Source: Parapedobacter lycopersici (GTDB lineage Bacteria; Bacteroidota; Bacteroidia; Sphingobacteriales; Sphingobacteriaceae). Taken from it: DNA of 64,000 nt. Every line of letters begins with the position of its first letter. Within the stretch, counting starts at the first letter, position 1. This document shows, piece after piece, positions 40,701 through 47,703 of the stretch. Under the pieces are notes generated by a model. It was given only the letters and a program-made list of their open reading frames with translations. It did no database searches and was not told the DNA's origin. The stretch spans positions 62,001 through 126,000 of the forward strand of contig NZ_JAMSLW010000006.1 in NCBI RefSeq assembly GCF_024643285.1, read 5' to 3'. A program made the translations under genes and the position numbers.

Positions 40701-40750
40701 CTACTGCTCAGAAAAAGACACATTAAAAGAAAAAGTTGCCATTTTTTCAT
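37733..40750 (-). CDS. SusC/RagA-family TonB-linked outer-membrane protein (copy 2)
   Basis: A 1005-residue TonB-dependent importer: signal peptide (1-22), regulatory-like domain (about 24-105), DEVVVTALGIER, plug (about 115-215, IVLRGNKS and PLYVVDGIPVG) and barrel. Like copy 1 it has no STN domain. It is divergently oriented to the exported-enzyme gene group that begins at 41537, with a stand-alone STN protein as nearest neighbour, which makes this pair the best candidate outer-membrane importer for that group's substrate. N-terminal similarity to copy 1 is very high, so the pairs arose by duplication. Confidence 0.95.
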   Translation of the reverse strand: MKKWQLFLLMCLFLSSSSYVMAQDITVTGRVSGSDGTPLSNVSIFVTGTNQGTSTNDQGNYSIHAPGNASLTFTYIGHVSQTVAINNRTSINVTLEEDATSLDEVVVTALGIERSSKSLTYNTTKVSSEELNAVKSPNVLNNLAGRAAGVFVTQGDGGPGAAPRIVLRGNKSITGNNQPLYVVDGIPVGGFADFNQEDIESLQVLQGASAAALYGSQAANGVILITTKKGKLGSTEVNVASSAMFDNPMLLPEIQTTYGQGLDGEPGTGTNDSWGPKITNGSDAHIKDFFRTGENYINSVSISSGNDKSRMYASYANTTAKAMIPGYDYSRHNFTVRGSTPIFRDKVQLDASINYIKGVTENRNFSGWYNSPMFGLYLFPMGDDMGKYMPNGGAVWNEARLMYTQNWPYIRNEHSSNQNPYWIINQIQRDQNFSRTNFMTSAKWDIADWLTATGRTTLNIYSRDEEERFGASSDPTSVGANGSYNKEISGGQEWFSDFIVNANKTFGDISLNAFVGTSQTIWNFHNLENGTNGAQNTLIFPNYFSAYALQGNFIRRESKTKEINRAVMGAATLGWQDKLFLDVTARNEWSSTVDDAFFYPSVGLSYVLSEDLPQNDVVSHVKLRGSYAEVGNSLPFGASERAPNYTLDVNGNIVGRGALPFFSGTDTISLQPERTKSLEFGVDLGFFNNSLNLNVTYYNATTEDQVFQITAPAGSGASNFWINGGTIQNMGIEAGLSYRKQFGQVTWSPSVNFTRNTNRIKQLSDLLSADRFVLNSGNRLTNMYLLRPGSDLLNGRKYGAYHDLFGKSYQYDENGNQLFDEETGLPLLSAVDDQFIGNANPDFLLNWNNQFTYKNFTLSFLLDSRWGGLVASSTEQWLDYKGLSKRSGEARDAGGVVLNGRTIDAQTYYYYISAAADYNAASQEYIFDSTNIRLREFALGYTLPKFTDRIRSINVSLIARNLFFLYKKAPFDPELAYGTTNGSQGFENFQTPSARSIGLSLRVGL

Positions 40751-41099
40751 AATTGTTACTATTTAGGGTTAAAAAATAAGCTATAAAAGGTATTGTACTG
40801 TGTTTACGTTAGGGGTTACAATCGGGGTTTGCCAATTTACTTTCACGCCAACAGGCGTGCACAGAAATGTGTGCAATTACTAAATCAGATGCAATCCAAA
40901 GACCACAGTCATTGCATCATTCAGAAAAAACGATTTTAACGATTATAACGTAATCAAACTTGTTTGTTGCTTGCTGACCCGCATGCTCTCTTCATATTAT
41001 CACCCGGTCTATTTGGTGTGGTTTTTTCGCGTCAGCAATTTTTTCGCGCTCCATATAATACCTCATATGGATTGCAGGATTTTGCATTTAATATTTCGA
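40751..41099 (-). other. long 5' leader of SusC copy 2
   Basis: About 345 AT-rich bases with no gene. The part next to the ATG (minus strand TTTTTTAACCCTAAATAG) mirrors the leader of SusC copy 1. Nothing recognisable as a riboswitch is seen. Confidence 0.4.
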
Positions 41100-41131
41100 C
41101 TAAAGTAGAAAAGCGCAACTGCATTTGCAAA
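41100..41131 (-). promoter_or_regulatory. promoter of SusC/SusD operon 2
   Basis: Minus strand: TTTG, 20-base spacer, TACTTTAG, with the TTTGCAAAT block shared with the promoter at 35620-35651. It again has A at the seventh base of the -7 box. Confidence 0.6.
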
Positions 41132-41323
41132 TAAACTTCGATTTATTTTGTAAAAAAAATGTTTCGAATAATGGGCAAATGGAATACGCAAGAAGCGCGG
41201 TTATGTGTACGGACACGGTGATTTTTGTAACGCAACCGATTGACTATGGCTATAGAACGCGTGCCGTACCATGCCGGTTTGCTGCGTCGCCATCCGGAAT
41301 TTGAACTATTTTATTTTTCTTGT

Positions 41324-41346
41324 CACCTAATTAATACAGTTAGGTG
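41324..41346. repeat. short inverted repeat in the divergent intergenic region
   Basis: CACCTAA, nine bases, TTAGGTG. It lies about 190 bases upstream of the STN gene and 190 bases upstream of the SusC copy 2 promoter, so it could be an operator or a weak terminator. The rest of the region 41132-41536 shows no gene. Confidence 0.3.
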
Positions 41347-41536
41347 TCTTTACAATAGACAGTATTGTGGATATTTGCCTCATCCCTTAACGGTATTGTA
41401 GTTAATTGGGGGCGGGTAGTCGGTGCGCATACATGCCGATGGAAAAAACCATACGCTGTTGGTAGCCAATGGCGACCGCTAACTTACTATAACTCGAATT
41501 AAACGCTTAAAATTCATTCTTATTTTCTGTAAGGAA

Positions 41537-42109
41537 ATGCAAGTTTTTTTATGCCATAATAAACCGGTCACCGGCCAAAAAAGGCTAACAGGCTTTATGC
41601 AACGGGGTATCGGTATGGTCCTGTTTCTCCTGGTGCTTTCTGTGTCCATGGTCTATGCAGGAAGCGCGGTAAAAAAAGTGACACTTTCGTTTAAAAATGC
41701 GAAAATCGAACAGGTATTTACAGAAATAAGCAAACAGACCGATTACCGTTTTTTCTATAGCGATGAAGTGGCGCGTAAAGCTACACCGGTGAGTATTTCG
41801 GTGAAAGACGTCGACGTGCTTGACCTCCTTAACGAACTTATGCACGGGCAGTCCATGAAGTATAAAGTGATTGCAGGTACTATCATTATTAATATGGCCA
41901 GCCAGCTGGACCGGATGGATCCCCATCCGGTGCTTTCCCAGCAGATCATTGTTTCCAATGCAGACGGGGAGGATATGGATGAGTTACTGCCGCCGTTCCG
42001 GAAGACTGTAGGCCTGATGCCTGCTGACCGGATGGAGAAGGTGGTGCCAAAGCAACCCGACCGTTACCTTAATCATACACCGCTCGCCGAAGAGCCGGGC
42101 GGTAGCTAA
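41537..42109 (+). CDS. stand-alone STN (secretin/TonB short N-terminal) domain protein
   Basis: A 190-residue exported protein. After a hydrophobic signal (about residues 25-42) comes a typical STN domain (about 46-115): VTLSFKNAKIEQVFTEISKQTDYRFFYSDE split by the pattern L-x-x-hydrophobic, then PVSISVKDVDVLDLLNELM and YKVIAGTIIIN. In most Bacteroidota this domain is the first module of a SusC/FecA-type receptor and contacts an anti-sigma factor, but here no regulatory-like, plug or barrel domain follows. The last 70 residues are polar, low in recognisable structure, and may be a decayed linker. The start ATG at 41537 follows an AAGGA-like stretch; a later ATG (41597) would also keep the signal. 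The neighbouring SusC proteins lack STN domains. Confidence 0.75.
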   Translation: MQVFLCHNKPVTGQKRLTGFMQRGIGMVLFLLVLSVSMVYAGSAVKKVTLSFKNAKIEQVFTEISKQTDYRFFYSDEVARKATPVSISVKDVDVLDLLNELMHGQSMKYKVIAGTIIINMASQLDRMDPHPVLSQQIIVSNADGEDMDELLPPFRKTVGLMPADRMEKVVPKQPDRYLNHTPLAEEPGGS

Positions 42110-42218
42110 CGCAACCTAAACCTAATGCCAGACTAAACTAACTACTTTTTAATACTAATGCCGTGCACGAAACTATCCCGTCGCGGCAGATCAGTTAAAT
42201 TTAAATTATAAAATCATC

Positions 42219-43445
42219 ATGCAACGTAGAGATTTATTAAAGTTTATTTCAGTAGCGCCTTTGGTAGGCGGTGCGGTTGGAAGTAAACTGACAGCCAGTC
42301 CGGCCAAAACACAGGCTTATGGCGCGGCAGGAAGAGATTTGTTTAAAGAGTTCGGTATCCGCACGTTTATTAACGGTCGCGGTACGATCACAGCCATGTC
42401 CGGATCGCTGATGCATGATGAAGTGCTGGATGCCATTAAGGCAACTTCCAGGAACTTTTGCATGATCGATGAATTACAGGACAAGGTAGGCGCCAAAATC
42501 GCAGAGTTGTGCCATTCTGAATCTGCTGTAGTTACTTCCGGCGCTTTTTCTGCGCTGACACTGGGACTGGCGGGTGTGCTTACAGGTACAGACGAACAGA
42601 AAGTGCGGCAGCTGCCCCACTTGGAAGGTACTGGTATGAAATCGGAAGTAATTTGCCAACGGAGACACGATATCGCTTATAATCATGCGTTCCTGAATAC
42701 GGGATGTAAGATTGTGATGATCGACACAGCGGAAGAGCTCCGCAACGCGATTAACGAAAAGACGGCGTTACTATTTTTCCTGAATATTAATGCGGATCGT
42801 GGTCAGATTGGTCACGAAGAATGGCTTAAGATTGCCCAGGAACACAATGTGCCTACGCTGATCGATATGGCAGCCGATGTGCCGCCGGTAGAAAACCTCT
42901 GGCGGTTTAATGACATGGGATTTGACCTGGTCTGCGTATCCGGAGGCAAAGCCATGCGTGGCCCGCAAAGCGCAGGCCTCCTGTTGGGACGTAAGCGTTT
43001 TATCGATGGCGCCCGACTGAGCATGTTCCCCCGCGGTTTTAACGTGGGCCGTGGCATGAAAGTGAATAAAGAGGAAATTTTCGGGATGTATATCGCCCTG
43101 GAAAAATTCATCAATGAAGACCACGATAAGGTATGGAGGAGTTGGGAAAGCCGTACAGCTGTGGTTGCCGACCAGGTGAAACGGGTGGACGGCGTGACTA
43201 CGGAAGTTACCGTGCCGGAATTGGGCAACGTGACGCCGAACCTGCATATTTCCTGGGATGCGGCCAAGATTCCGGTCAATGGAAACGAATTAGCGGAGCG
43301 CCTGCGGAATGGCAGCCCCTCGATTGAGATCGTTGGCGGACGGGAAAATAAAGTATGGCTGACGGTATGGATGATGCAAGAGGGTGAGGAGAAGATCGTG
43401 GCGAAGCGGATTCACGAGGAGCTTACCAAGGCCCGGGTTTCCTAA
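42219..43445 (+). CDS. Tat-exported SelA/DgaE-like PLP-dependent lyase
   Basis: A 408-residue PLP enzyme of the SelA-related branch (L-seryl-tRNA selenium transferase / D-glucosaminate-6-phosphate ammonia-lyase-like) of fold type I. The N-terminus MQRRDLLKFISVAPLVGG has a twin-arginine motif and a hydrophobic stretch, indicating export in folded, cofactor-loaded form. Catalytic features include the Schiff-base Lys244 in CVSGGKAMRGPQ, the Asp of LIDMAADVPP that pairs with the pyridine nitrogen, and the SGAFSALTLGLAG phosphate-cup-like segment. The likely reaction is alpha,beta-elimination of ammonia from a D-amino or aminosugar acid to a 2-keto acid. It is followed by the amidohydrolase, a pairing known for the DgaE/EF_0838 and EF_0837 families. 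Confidence 0.85.
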   Translation: MQRRDLLKFISVAPLVGGAVGSKLTASPAKTQAYGAAGRDLFKEFGIRTFINGRGTITAMSGSLMHDEVLDAIKATSRNFCMIDELQDKVGAKIAELCHSESAVVTSGAFSALTLGLAGVLTGTDEQKVRQLPHLEGTGMKSEVICQRRHDIAYNHAFLNTGCKIVMIDTAEELRNAINEKTALLFFLNINADRGQIGHEEWLKIAQEHNVPTLIDMAADVPPVENLWRFNDMGFDLVCVSGGKAMRGPQSAGLLLGRKRFIDGARLSMFPRGFNVGRGMKVNKEEIFGMYIALEKFINEDHDKVWRSWESRTAVVADQVKRVDGVTTEVTVPELGNVTPNLHISWDAAKIPVNGNELAERLRNGSPSIEIVGGRENKVWLTVWMMQEGEEKIVAKRIHEELTKARVS

Positions 43446-43501
43446 TACACAGTACAGTACACACATGAAATAAACAGTTATTATTGGATTAAACTAAGTA
43501 T

Positions 43502-44815
43502 ATGAAGTTAAAACTAGTGGCAGCACTATGGTGCTGCGTGGCAGGATTGGCAAGTGTTAATGCCCAAAGTTATCGGTTGGTGATCAAGAACGGGCATGTC
43601 ATCGACCCGAAAAACAATATTGATGAGGTAATGGATGTGGCGATAGCCGGCGATACCATTGCGCTCGTGGCCAAAAATATTGACGGCGCAGATGCGTTGC
43701 AGGTGGTTGATGCGAAGGGCCTTTATGTGGTTCCGGGACTGATCGATATCCATACCCACCATTATTGGGGGACTAACATGGACCAGCAGTATATGAACGG
43801 ACCGAATGCATTTCCGCCGGACGGTTTTACATTCCGCAACGGAGTAACCACCGTAGTGGATGCAGGAAGTCCGGGATGGCGTACATTTGCGGATTATAAA
43901 AAGCAAACCATCGATTTTTCGAAGACCCGGGTACTCGCTTTCCTGAACATTGTAGGTGAAGGCATGCGCGGTGGGGTTTATGAGCAGAATACCGACGATA
44001 TGGACCCGAGGATGGCGGCACTTACTGCACGTCGGTACCGTGACTACATCGTTGGGTTTAAAGTGGCCCACTTTGAGGGACCGGACTGGACTCCGGTAGA
44101 AAATGCGGTAAAGGCAGGTGAACTGGCTGGCGGACTACCAACAATGATCGACTTTGGTGGCAGCAACCCGCCATTGTCCATCCGCGAGCTATTCCTGGAA
44201 AAACTGAACCCGGGCGATATTTTTACCCACGCTTTCGGCCAGTTGGGCAGCCGGGAATATATCGTTGACCTGGAGACGCAGAAAGTAAAGCCTTTTGTAT
44301 ATGAGGCCCGCAAACGCGGAATTAATTTCGATGTCGGTTACGGCGGAATCAGCTTTGCATTTTCGCAGGCTATCCCTGCAATAAAGGAAGGGTTTTACCC
44401 GAACTCCATCAGTACCGATATCCACATTGGCAGCATGAACGCCGCTATGAAGGACATGCTGACTGTAATGGATAAGTTTATTGTGATGGGGATGCCGTTT
44501 AATGAAGTAATTAAAGCTTCTACCTGGAATCCGGCACAGATGATCAAACGGGAAGAACTCGGCAACCTGTCAGTGGGCGCGCCTGCTGACGTTGCCATCC
44601 TGGGAATCCGCAAAGGCGATTTCGGCTTTTTTGACTACGTAGGTACCCGGTTGGAAGCCGACCAACGGCTGGAATGTGAATTGACCGTTAGGGACGGTGG
44701 TATTGTATACGACCTGAACGGAAGAGCAACACCGTTGAACGTCGATTACCGGAGCTATCTCCGTCAGGAGAATATCCGCAGGCAGACCGGCAACGGTGGA
44801 ACCCGGCCGCACTAA
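43502..44815 (+). CDS. Sec-exported amidohydrolase of the Atu3266/EF_0837 deacetylase type
   Basis: A 437-residue metallohydrolase with a cleaved signal peptide (MKLKLVAALWCCVAGLASVNAQ). Amidohydrolase motifs: HTH (His84, His86) in GLIDIHTHH, a carboxylated-Lys position Lys187 in VGFKVAHF, His243 in FTHAFGQ, and catalytic Asp306 in STDIH. The usual beta-5 His of this family appears to be Asp217 (MIDFGG). Related enzymes deacetylate N-acetyl-D-amino acids or O-acetyl-mandelate-type esters. Here it should release the acyl group from an N-acyl compound outside the cytoplasm and hand the free amine to the PLP lyase encoded 56 bases upstream. Confidence 0.85.
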   Translation: MKLKLVAALWCCVAGLASVNAQSYRLVIKNGHVIDPKNNIDEVMDVAIAGDTIALVAKNIDGADALQVVDAKGLYVVPGLIDIHTHHYWGTNMDQQYMNGPNAFPPDGFTFRNGVTTVVDAGSPGWRTFADYKKQTIDFSKTRVLAFLNIVGEGMRGGVYEQNTDDMDPRMAALTARRYRDYIVGFKVAHFEGPDWTPVENAVKAGELAGGLPTMIDFGGSNPPLSIRELFLEKLNPGDIFTHAFGQLGSREYIVDLETQKVKPFVYEARKRGINFDVGYGGISFAFSQAIPAIKEGFYPNSISTDIHIGSMNAAMKDMLTVMDKFIVMGMPFNEVIKASTWNPAQMIKREELGNLSVGAPADVAILGIRKGDFGFFDYVGTRLEADQRLECELTVRDGGIVYDLNGRATPLNVDYRSYLRQENIRRQTGNGGTRPH

Positions 44816-44937
44816 AAAAAGGCAATTTATGTCGGTTTTTATGCGGATATATTTGTATCATTGGAGCCTATTATAATAAACTTAATAAACAGCCATTCCT
44901 TTTGCATCATTTGGTAATGGGAGGCATAAAAACAACA

Positions 44938-45429
44938 ATGATGAGTAAAATAACCAAATTATTAACACTATTGGCCGTAATTGGGGTATGCATCAGCTGT
45001 GCGCCGGGCGCGGGCAATAATCAAGAGCAAAACAATCAGCAAATGACTAAAGACACGTTGGACGTTGCAGAAGTGGAAGCCACCGTCGAATCATTCCGGC
45101 AGGCATTGGTTGCAGCAGATGAGGCAGCATTAACCAATTTAACAGCTAAAGAACTTACTTATGGGCATTCCGGGGGCTTGATCGAAGACCAGGCAACCTT
45201 TATCAATTCCATGGTATCTAAAAAGTTCGTATTTACCAGCCTGGACTTTTCGGATATCACGATTGCGGTTATTGGAAATACAGCGGTTGTCCGGCATTCG
45301 CTGTTTGCACACACGGCCGACCAGGGGAAAGATCCGGGTACGGTTTCACTGCACGTGCTGTTGGTATGGGAAAAGATTGATGGCCAGCTGAAGTTAATTG
45401 CCCGGCAGGCGGTTAAGGTAGCGCAATAA
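44938..45429 (+). CDS. NTF2-like (DUF4440/SnoaL-type) lipoprotein
   Basis: A 163-residue lipoprotein (lipobox ISC, Cys21) starting at one of two adjacent ATGs (44938 or 44941). The mature part is a single NTF2-like cone (about 45-163): VEATVESFRQALVAADEAALTNL, then LTYGHSGGLIEDQ and VVRHSLFAHT, ending LKLIARQAVKV. Proteins of this fold bind small hydrophobic or polar ligands or act as isomerases or lyases; none can be assigned here. It lies 120 bases after the amidohydrolase and 32 before the transporter, so it is likely part of the same transcript and pathway. Confidence 0.8.
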   Translation: MMSKITKLLTLLAVIGVCISCAPGAGNNQEQNNQQMTKDTLDVAEVEATVESFRQALVAADEAALTNLTAKELTYGHSGGLIEDQATFINSMVSKKFVFTSLDFSDITIAVIGNTAVVRHSLFAHTADQGKDPGTVSLHVLLVWEKIDGQLKLIARQAVKVAQ

Positions 45430-45461
45430 GGCAGATCGGTTAATACTAATCACATCATAGA

Positions 45462-46727
45462 ATGGAAAAAATATTAGCACGGTCGCGTTGGTATCGGCTG
45501 ATACCCATTGCGTTTATTACGTATAGTCTCGCTTATCTGGACCGGTCGAACTTCGGTTTTGCCGCTGCCGGCGGCATGGCGGAGGACCTGGGGATTACGC
45601 CGGGTATGTCGTCGCTGCTGGGTTCGCTGTTCTTTCTGGGATACTTCTTTTTCCAGATTCCGGGATCACACTATGCTGCGACGAAAAGTGCCAAAAAACT
45701 GATTTTCTGGTCACTTATCCTGTGGAGTGCACTTGCTGCAGCCACAGGTATGGTGCACGACGTCAATATGTTGATCGCAATCCGCTTTCTGCTCGGTGTA
45801 GTGGAAAGTGCGGTGATGCCTTCGATGCTTATTTTATTAAGTAATTGGTTCACTAAAGAGGAGCGGTCGCGCGCCAACACGTTTTTGATCCTGGGGAACC
45901 CAGCCACAGTATTGTGGATGTCGGTGGTCTCCGGATACCTGATCGATGCGTTAGGCTGGCGGGAGATGTTCATTATCCAGGGTGTGCCAGGGATTCTTTG
46001 GGCATTTATCTGGTGGAAATTGGTGGATGAGAAGCCAAAAGATGCAAACTGGATGACCGAAGGGGAAAAGGCAGATCTGGAAGAAGCGCTTTACAAGGAG
46101 CAACAGGGAATTAAGCCGGTTAAGAATTATGCCGAAGCATTCAAGTCGCGGGCCGTTATTCTGCTGTGTGCACAATACATGTTGTGGAGTGTAGGCGTGT
46201 ATGGCTTTGTCATGTGGCTGCCGTCGATTATTAAGTCGGCTCCGAACATGGATATCGTGATCACCGGCTGGTTATCCGCGGTGCCTTATATTCTGGCAAT
46301 CATCGGTATGTTGGCAGCTTCTTACTTTTCGGATAAGACAATGAACCGGAAGGTATTCATCTGGCCTTTTCTGTTGGTTGGTGCTATCGCGTTTTACCTG
46401 TCGTACCTGATTGGCGAGAACCATTTCTGGTTGTCTTTTGCATTACTGGTTATCGCAGGTGGAGCTATGTACGCCCCGTACGGTCCGTTCTTTGCTGTAA
46501 TTACAGAGATTCTGCCGCGTAACGTTTCGGGAGGTGCGATCGGACTGATTAACAGTATGGGGGCGCTCGGTTCGTTCGGCGGCGCTTACATCGTGGGCTT
46601 TTTGAATGGCTCTACTGGGGGCTTCGGTGCATCGTATATCCTGATGGCCGTTTCCCTGCTTGCCTCGGCCATTCTAACCATCGTTGTGGTGAAGTCGCCC
46701 AAGCAGATTGCGGCTCAGGCTCAATAA
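45462..46727 (+). CDS. MFS transporter, anion:cation symporter (ACS) family
   Basis: A 421-residue inner-membrane carrier with twelve predicted helices. The N-terminal signature RWYRLIPIAFITYSLAYLDR and NFGFAAAGGM match the ACS family (hexuronate, glucarate, tartrate and other organic-anion importers), as does the conserved RFLLGVVESAVMPSM segment. In this operon it most plausibly imports the organic acid made in the periplasm by the deacetylase and the PLP lyase. Substrate specificity cannot be read from sequence. A strong hairpin follows the stop. Confidence 0.88.
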   Translation: MEKILARSRWYRLIPIAFITYSLAYLDRSNFGFAAAGGMAEDLGITPGMSSLLGSLFFLGYFFFQIPGSHYAATKSAKKLIFWSLILWSALAAATGMVHDVNMLIAIRFLLGVVESAVMPSMLILLSNWFTKEERSRANTFLILGNPATVLWMSVVSGYLIDALGWREMFIIQGVPGILWAFIWWKLVDEKPKDANWMTEGEKADLEEALYKEQQGIKPVKNYAEAFKSRAVILLCAQYMLWSVGVYGFVMWLPSIIKSAPNMDIVITGWLSAVPYILAIIGMLAASYFSDKTMNRKVFIWPFLLVGAIAFYLSYLIGENHFWLSFALLVIAGGAMYAPYGPFFAVITEILPRNVSGGAIGLINSMGALGSFGGAYIVGFLNGSTGGFGASYILMAVSLLASAILTIVVVKSPKQIAAQAQ

Positions 46728-46781
46728 ATACAACAATGATGTTTATCGGTAATCGCGATAAATACGGGCATTAATTGCTTT

Positions 46782-46815
46782 AATAAGCCATCCCGACTTG
46801 TCGGGATGGCTTATT
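46782..46815 (+). terminator. perfect 16-base hairpin after the MFS gene
   Basis: AATAAGCCATCCCGAC and its exact complement separated by a 2-base loop, ending in TTATT. It probably terminates the operon 42219-46727, leaving the RidA gene as a separate unit. The rest of the 389-base gap contains only the -7 box noted at 47026. Confidence 0.7.
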
Positions 46816-47025
46816 CATCTCGCAGCAGGCGATTGATTGTAAACCAATTCATATTAATAAACCTGAGTTCCGCTGTCGCTTCTACATGATCCAAATATAC
46901 AGCGGGTTATTATTTTCGGCGGATTGTTTGTGTTCTGTGGGGAAAGTGGGATATTTAGCGGGATTGTTTTGTAAATTTTACCACGAAGAAGCAGCGCGAT
47001 AATAGGATAACAAAGGTGGATTTTG

Positions 47026-47033
47026 TAGATTTG
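47026..47033 (+). promoter_or_regulatory. candidate -7 box for the RidA gene
   Basis: TAGATTTG, a full TAnnTTTG match, 83 bases upstream of the ATG. No convincing -33 box. Confidence 0.35.
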
Positions 47034-47116
47034 GTCATGATTCGGATGGATGCAGGAAAATGCGATGGAACTGGAATTTAATTTAACATTAACTATTAAC
47101 TTTTAATTTTTACCTC

Positions 47117-47587
47117 ATGGAAATGAAAAATAATGAACGCCGTTCCGCATTGCGGAAAATTTTTGCATCAGCGGCCGGAGTTGTCGGTTTAGGCTTCCTT
47201 GCAAAAGCTGAAGCAAAAGCAGCTGCTCCTGAAAAAGAAGCAGGAAGCATTACCTATCAACAAAATGCACCGTTATTTTCCGGACATACCAAACACGGTA
47301 ATCTGGTGTTCATCGCCGGAAAAGGCGCTCACTTTGACGGAGATATTACCGCACACACCAATCACGTGCTGGATGAAGTGCAAAAAGAGCTTGAAAAAGC
47401 AGGTTCTTCTATGGAAAAAGTGTTGAAAGTAAACGTATACCTGGCGGATTTGGCAGACTATACCAAAATGAATGAGGCCTACAAAGGTCGCTTTGGCAAC
47501 AAACCTCCTGTACGTACGACCGTGGCTACATACGGTGGTGTACCGGGTGATTCCCTCGTGGAAATCGACTGCATTGCTTACGTTTAA
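47117..47587 (+). CDS. exported RidA (YjgF/UK114) family enamine/imine deaminase
   Basis: A 156-residue protein. The first 35 residues (ERRSALRKIFASAAGVVGL, then AEAKA) are a twin-arginine-like signal, unusual because most RidA proteins are cytoplasmic. The RidA domain (about 42-156) has the catalytic Arg133 in PPVRTTVA, the family pattern GNLVFIAGKG and the C-terminal VEIDCIAYV. RidA hydrolyses reactive enamine/imine intermediates released by PLP enzymes. Its presence just after an operon with an exported PLP lyase argues that it protects or completes that reaction in the periplasm. It has its own candidate promoter and terminator. Confidence 0.88.
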   Translation: MEMKNNERRSALRKIFASAAGVVGLGFLAKAEAKAAAPEKEAGSITYQQNAPLFSGHTKHGNLVFIAGKGAHFDGDITAHTNHVLDEVQKELEKAGSSMEKVLKVNVYLADLADYTKMNEAYKGRFGNKPPVRTTVATYGGVPGDSLVEIDCIAYV

Positions 47588-47637
47588 TAATGGCACCCGT
47601 CCGCTATAAGCGGTAAACGGATTGTCCGGACGTAATA

Positions 47638-47684
47638 GGCATTATTGCTGCATGTTTCTTTTGCAGCAGTAATGCCTATATTTG
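47638..47684 (+). terminator. terminator of the RidA gene
   Basis: A 15-base stem (GGCATTATTGCTGCA / TGCAGCAGTAATGCC, one G-T pair) with a 9-base loop, followed by TATATTTGTTTG. Confidence 0.75.
47677..47684 (+). promoter_or_regulatory. -7 box of the metallophosphoesterase gene inside the preceding terminator's T-tract
   Basis: TATATTTG begins at the first base after the RidA terminator stem and ends 19 bases before the ATG at 47704. Its -33 region would lie inside the hairpin, where no TTTG is found at the right spacing. Confidence 0.45.
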
Positions 47685-47703
47685 TTTGTATAAACCTCAT
47701 GTT

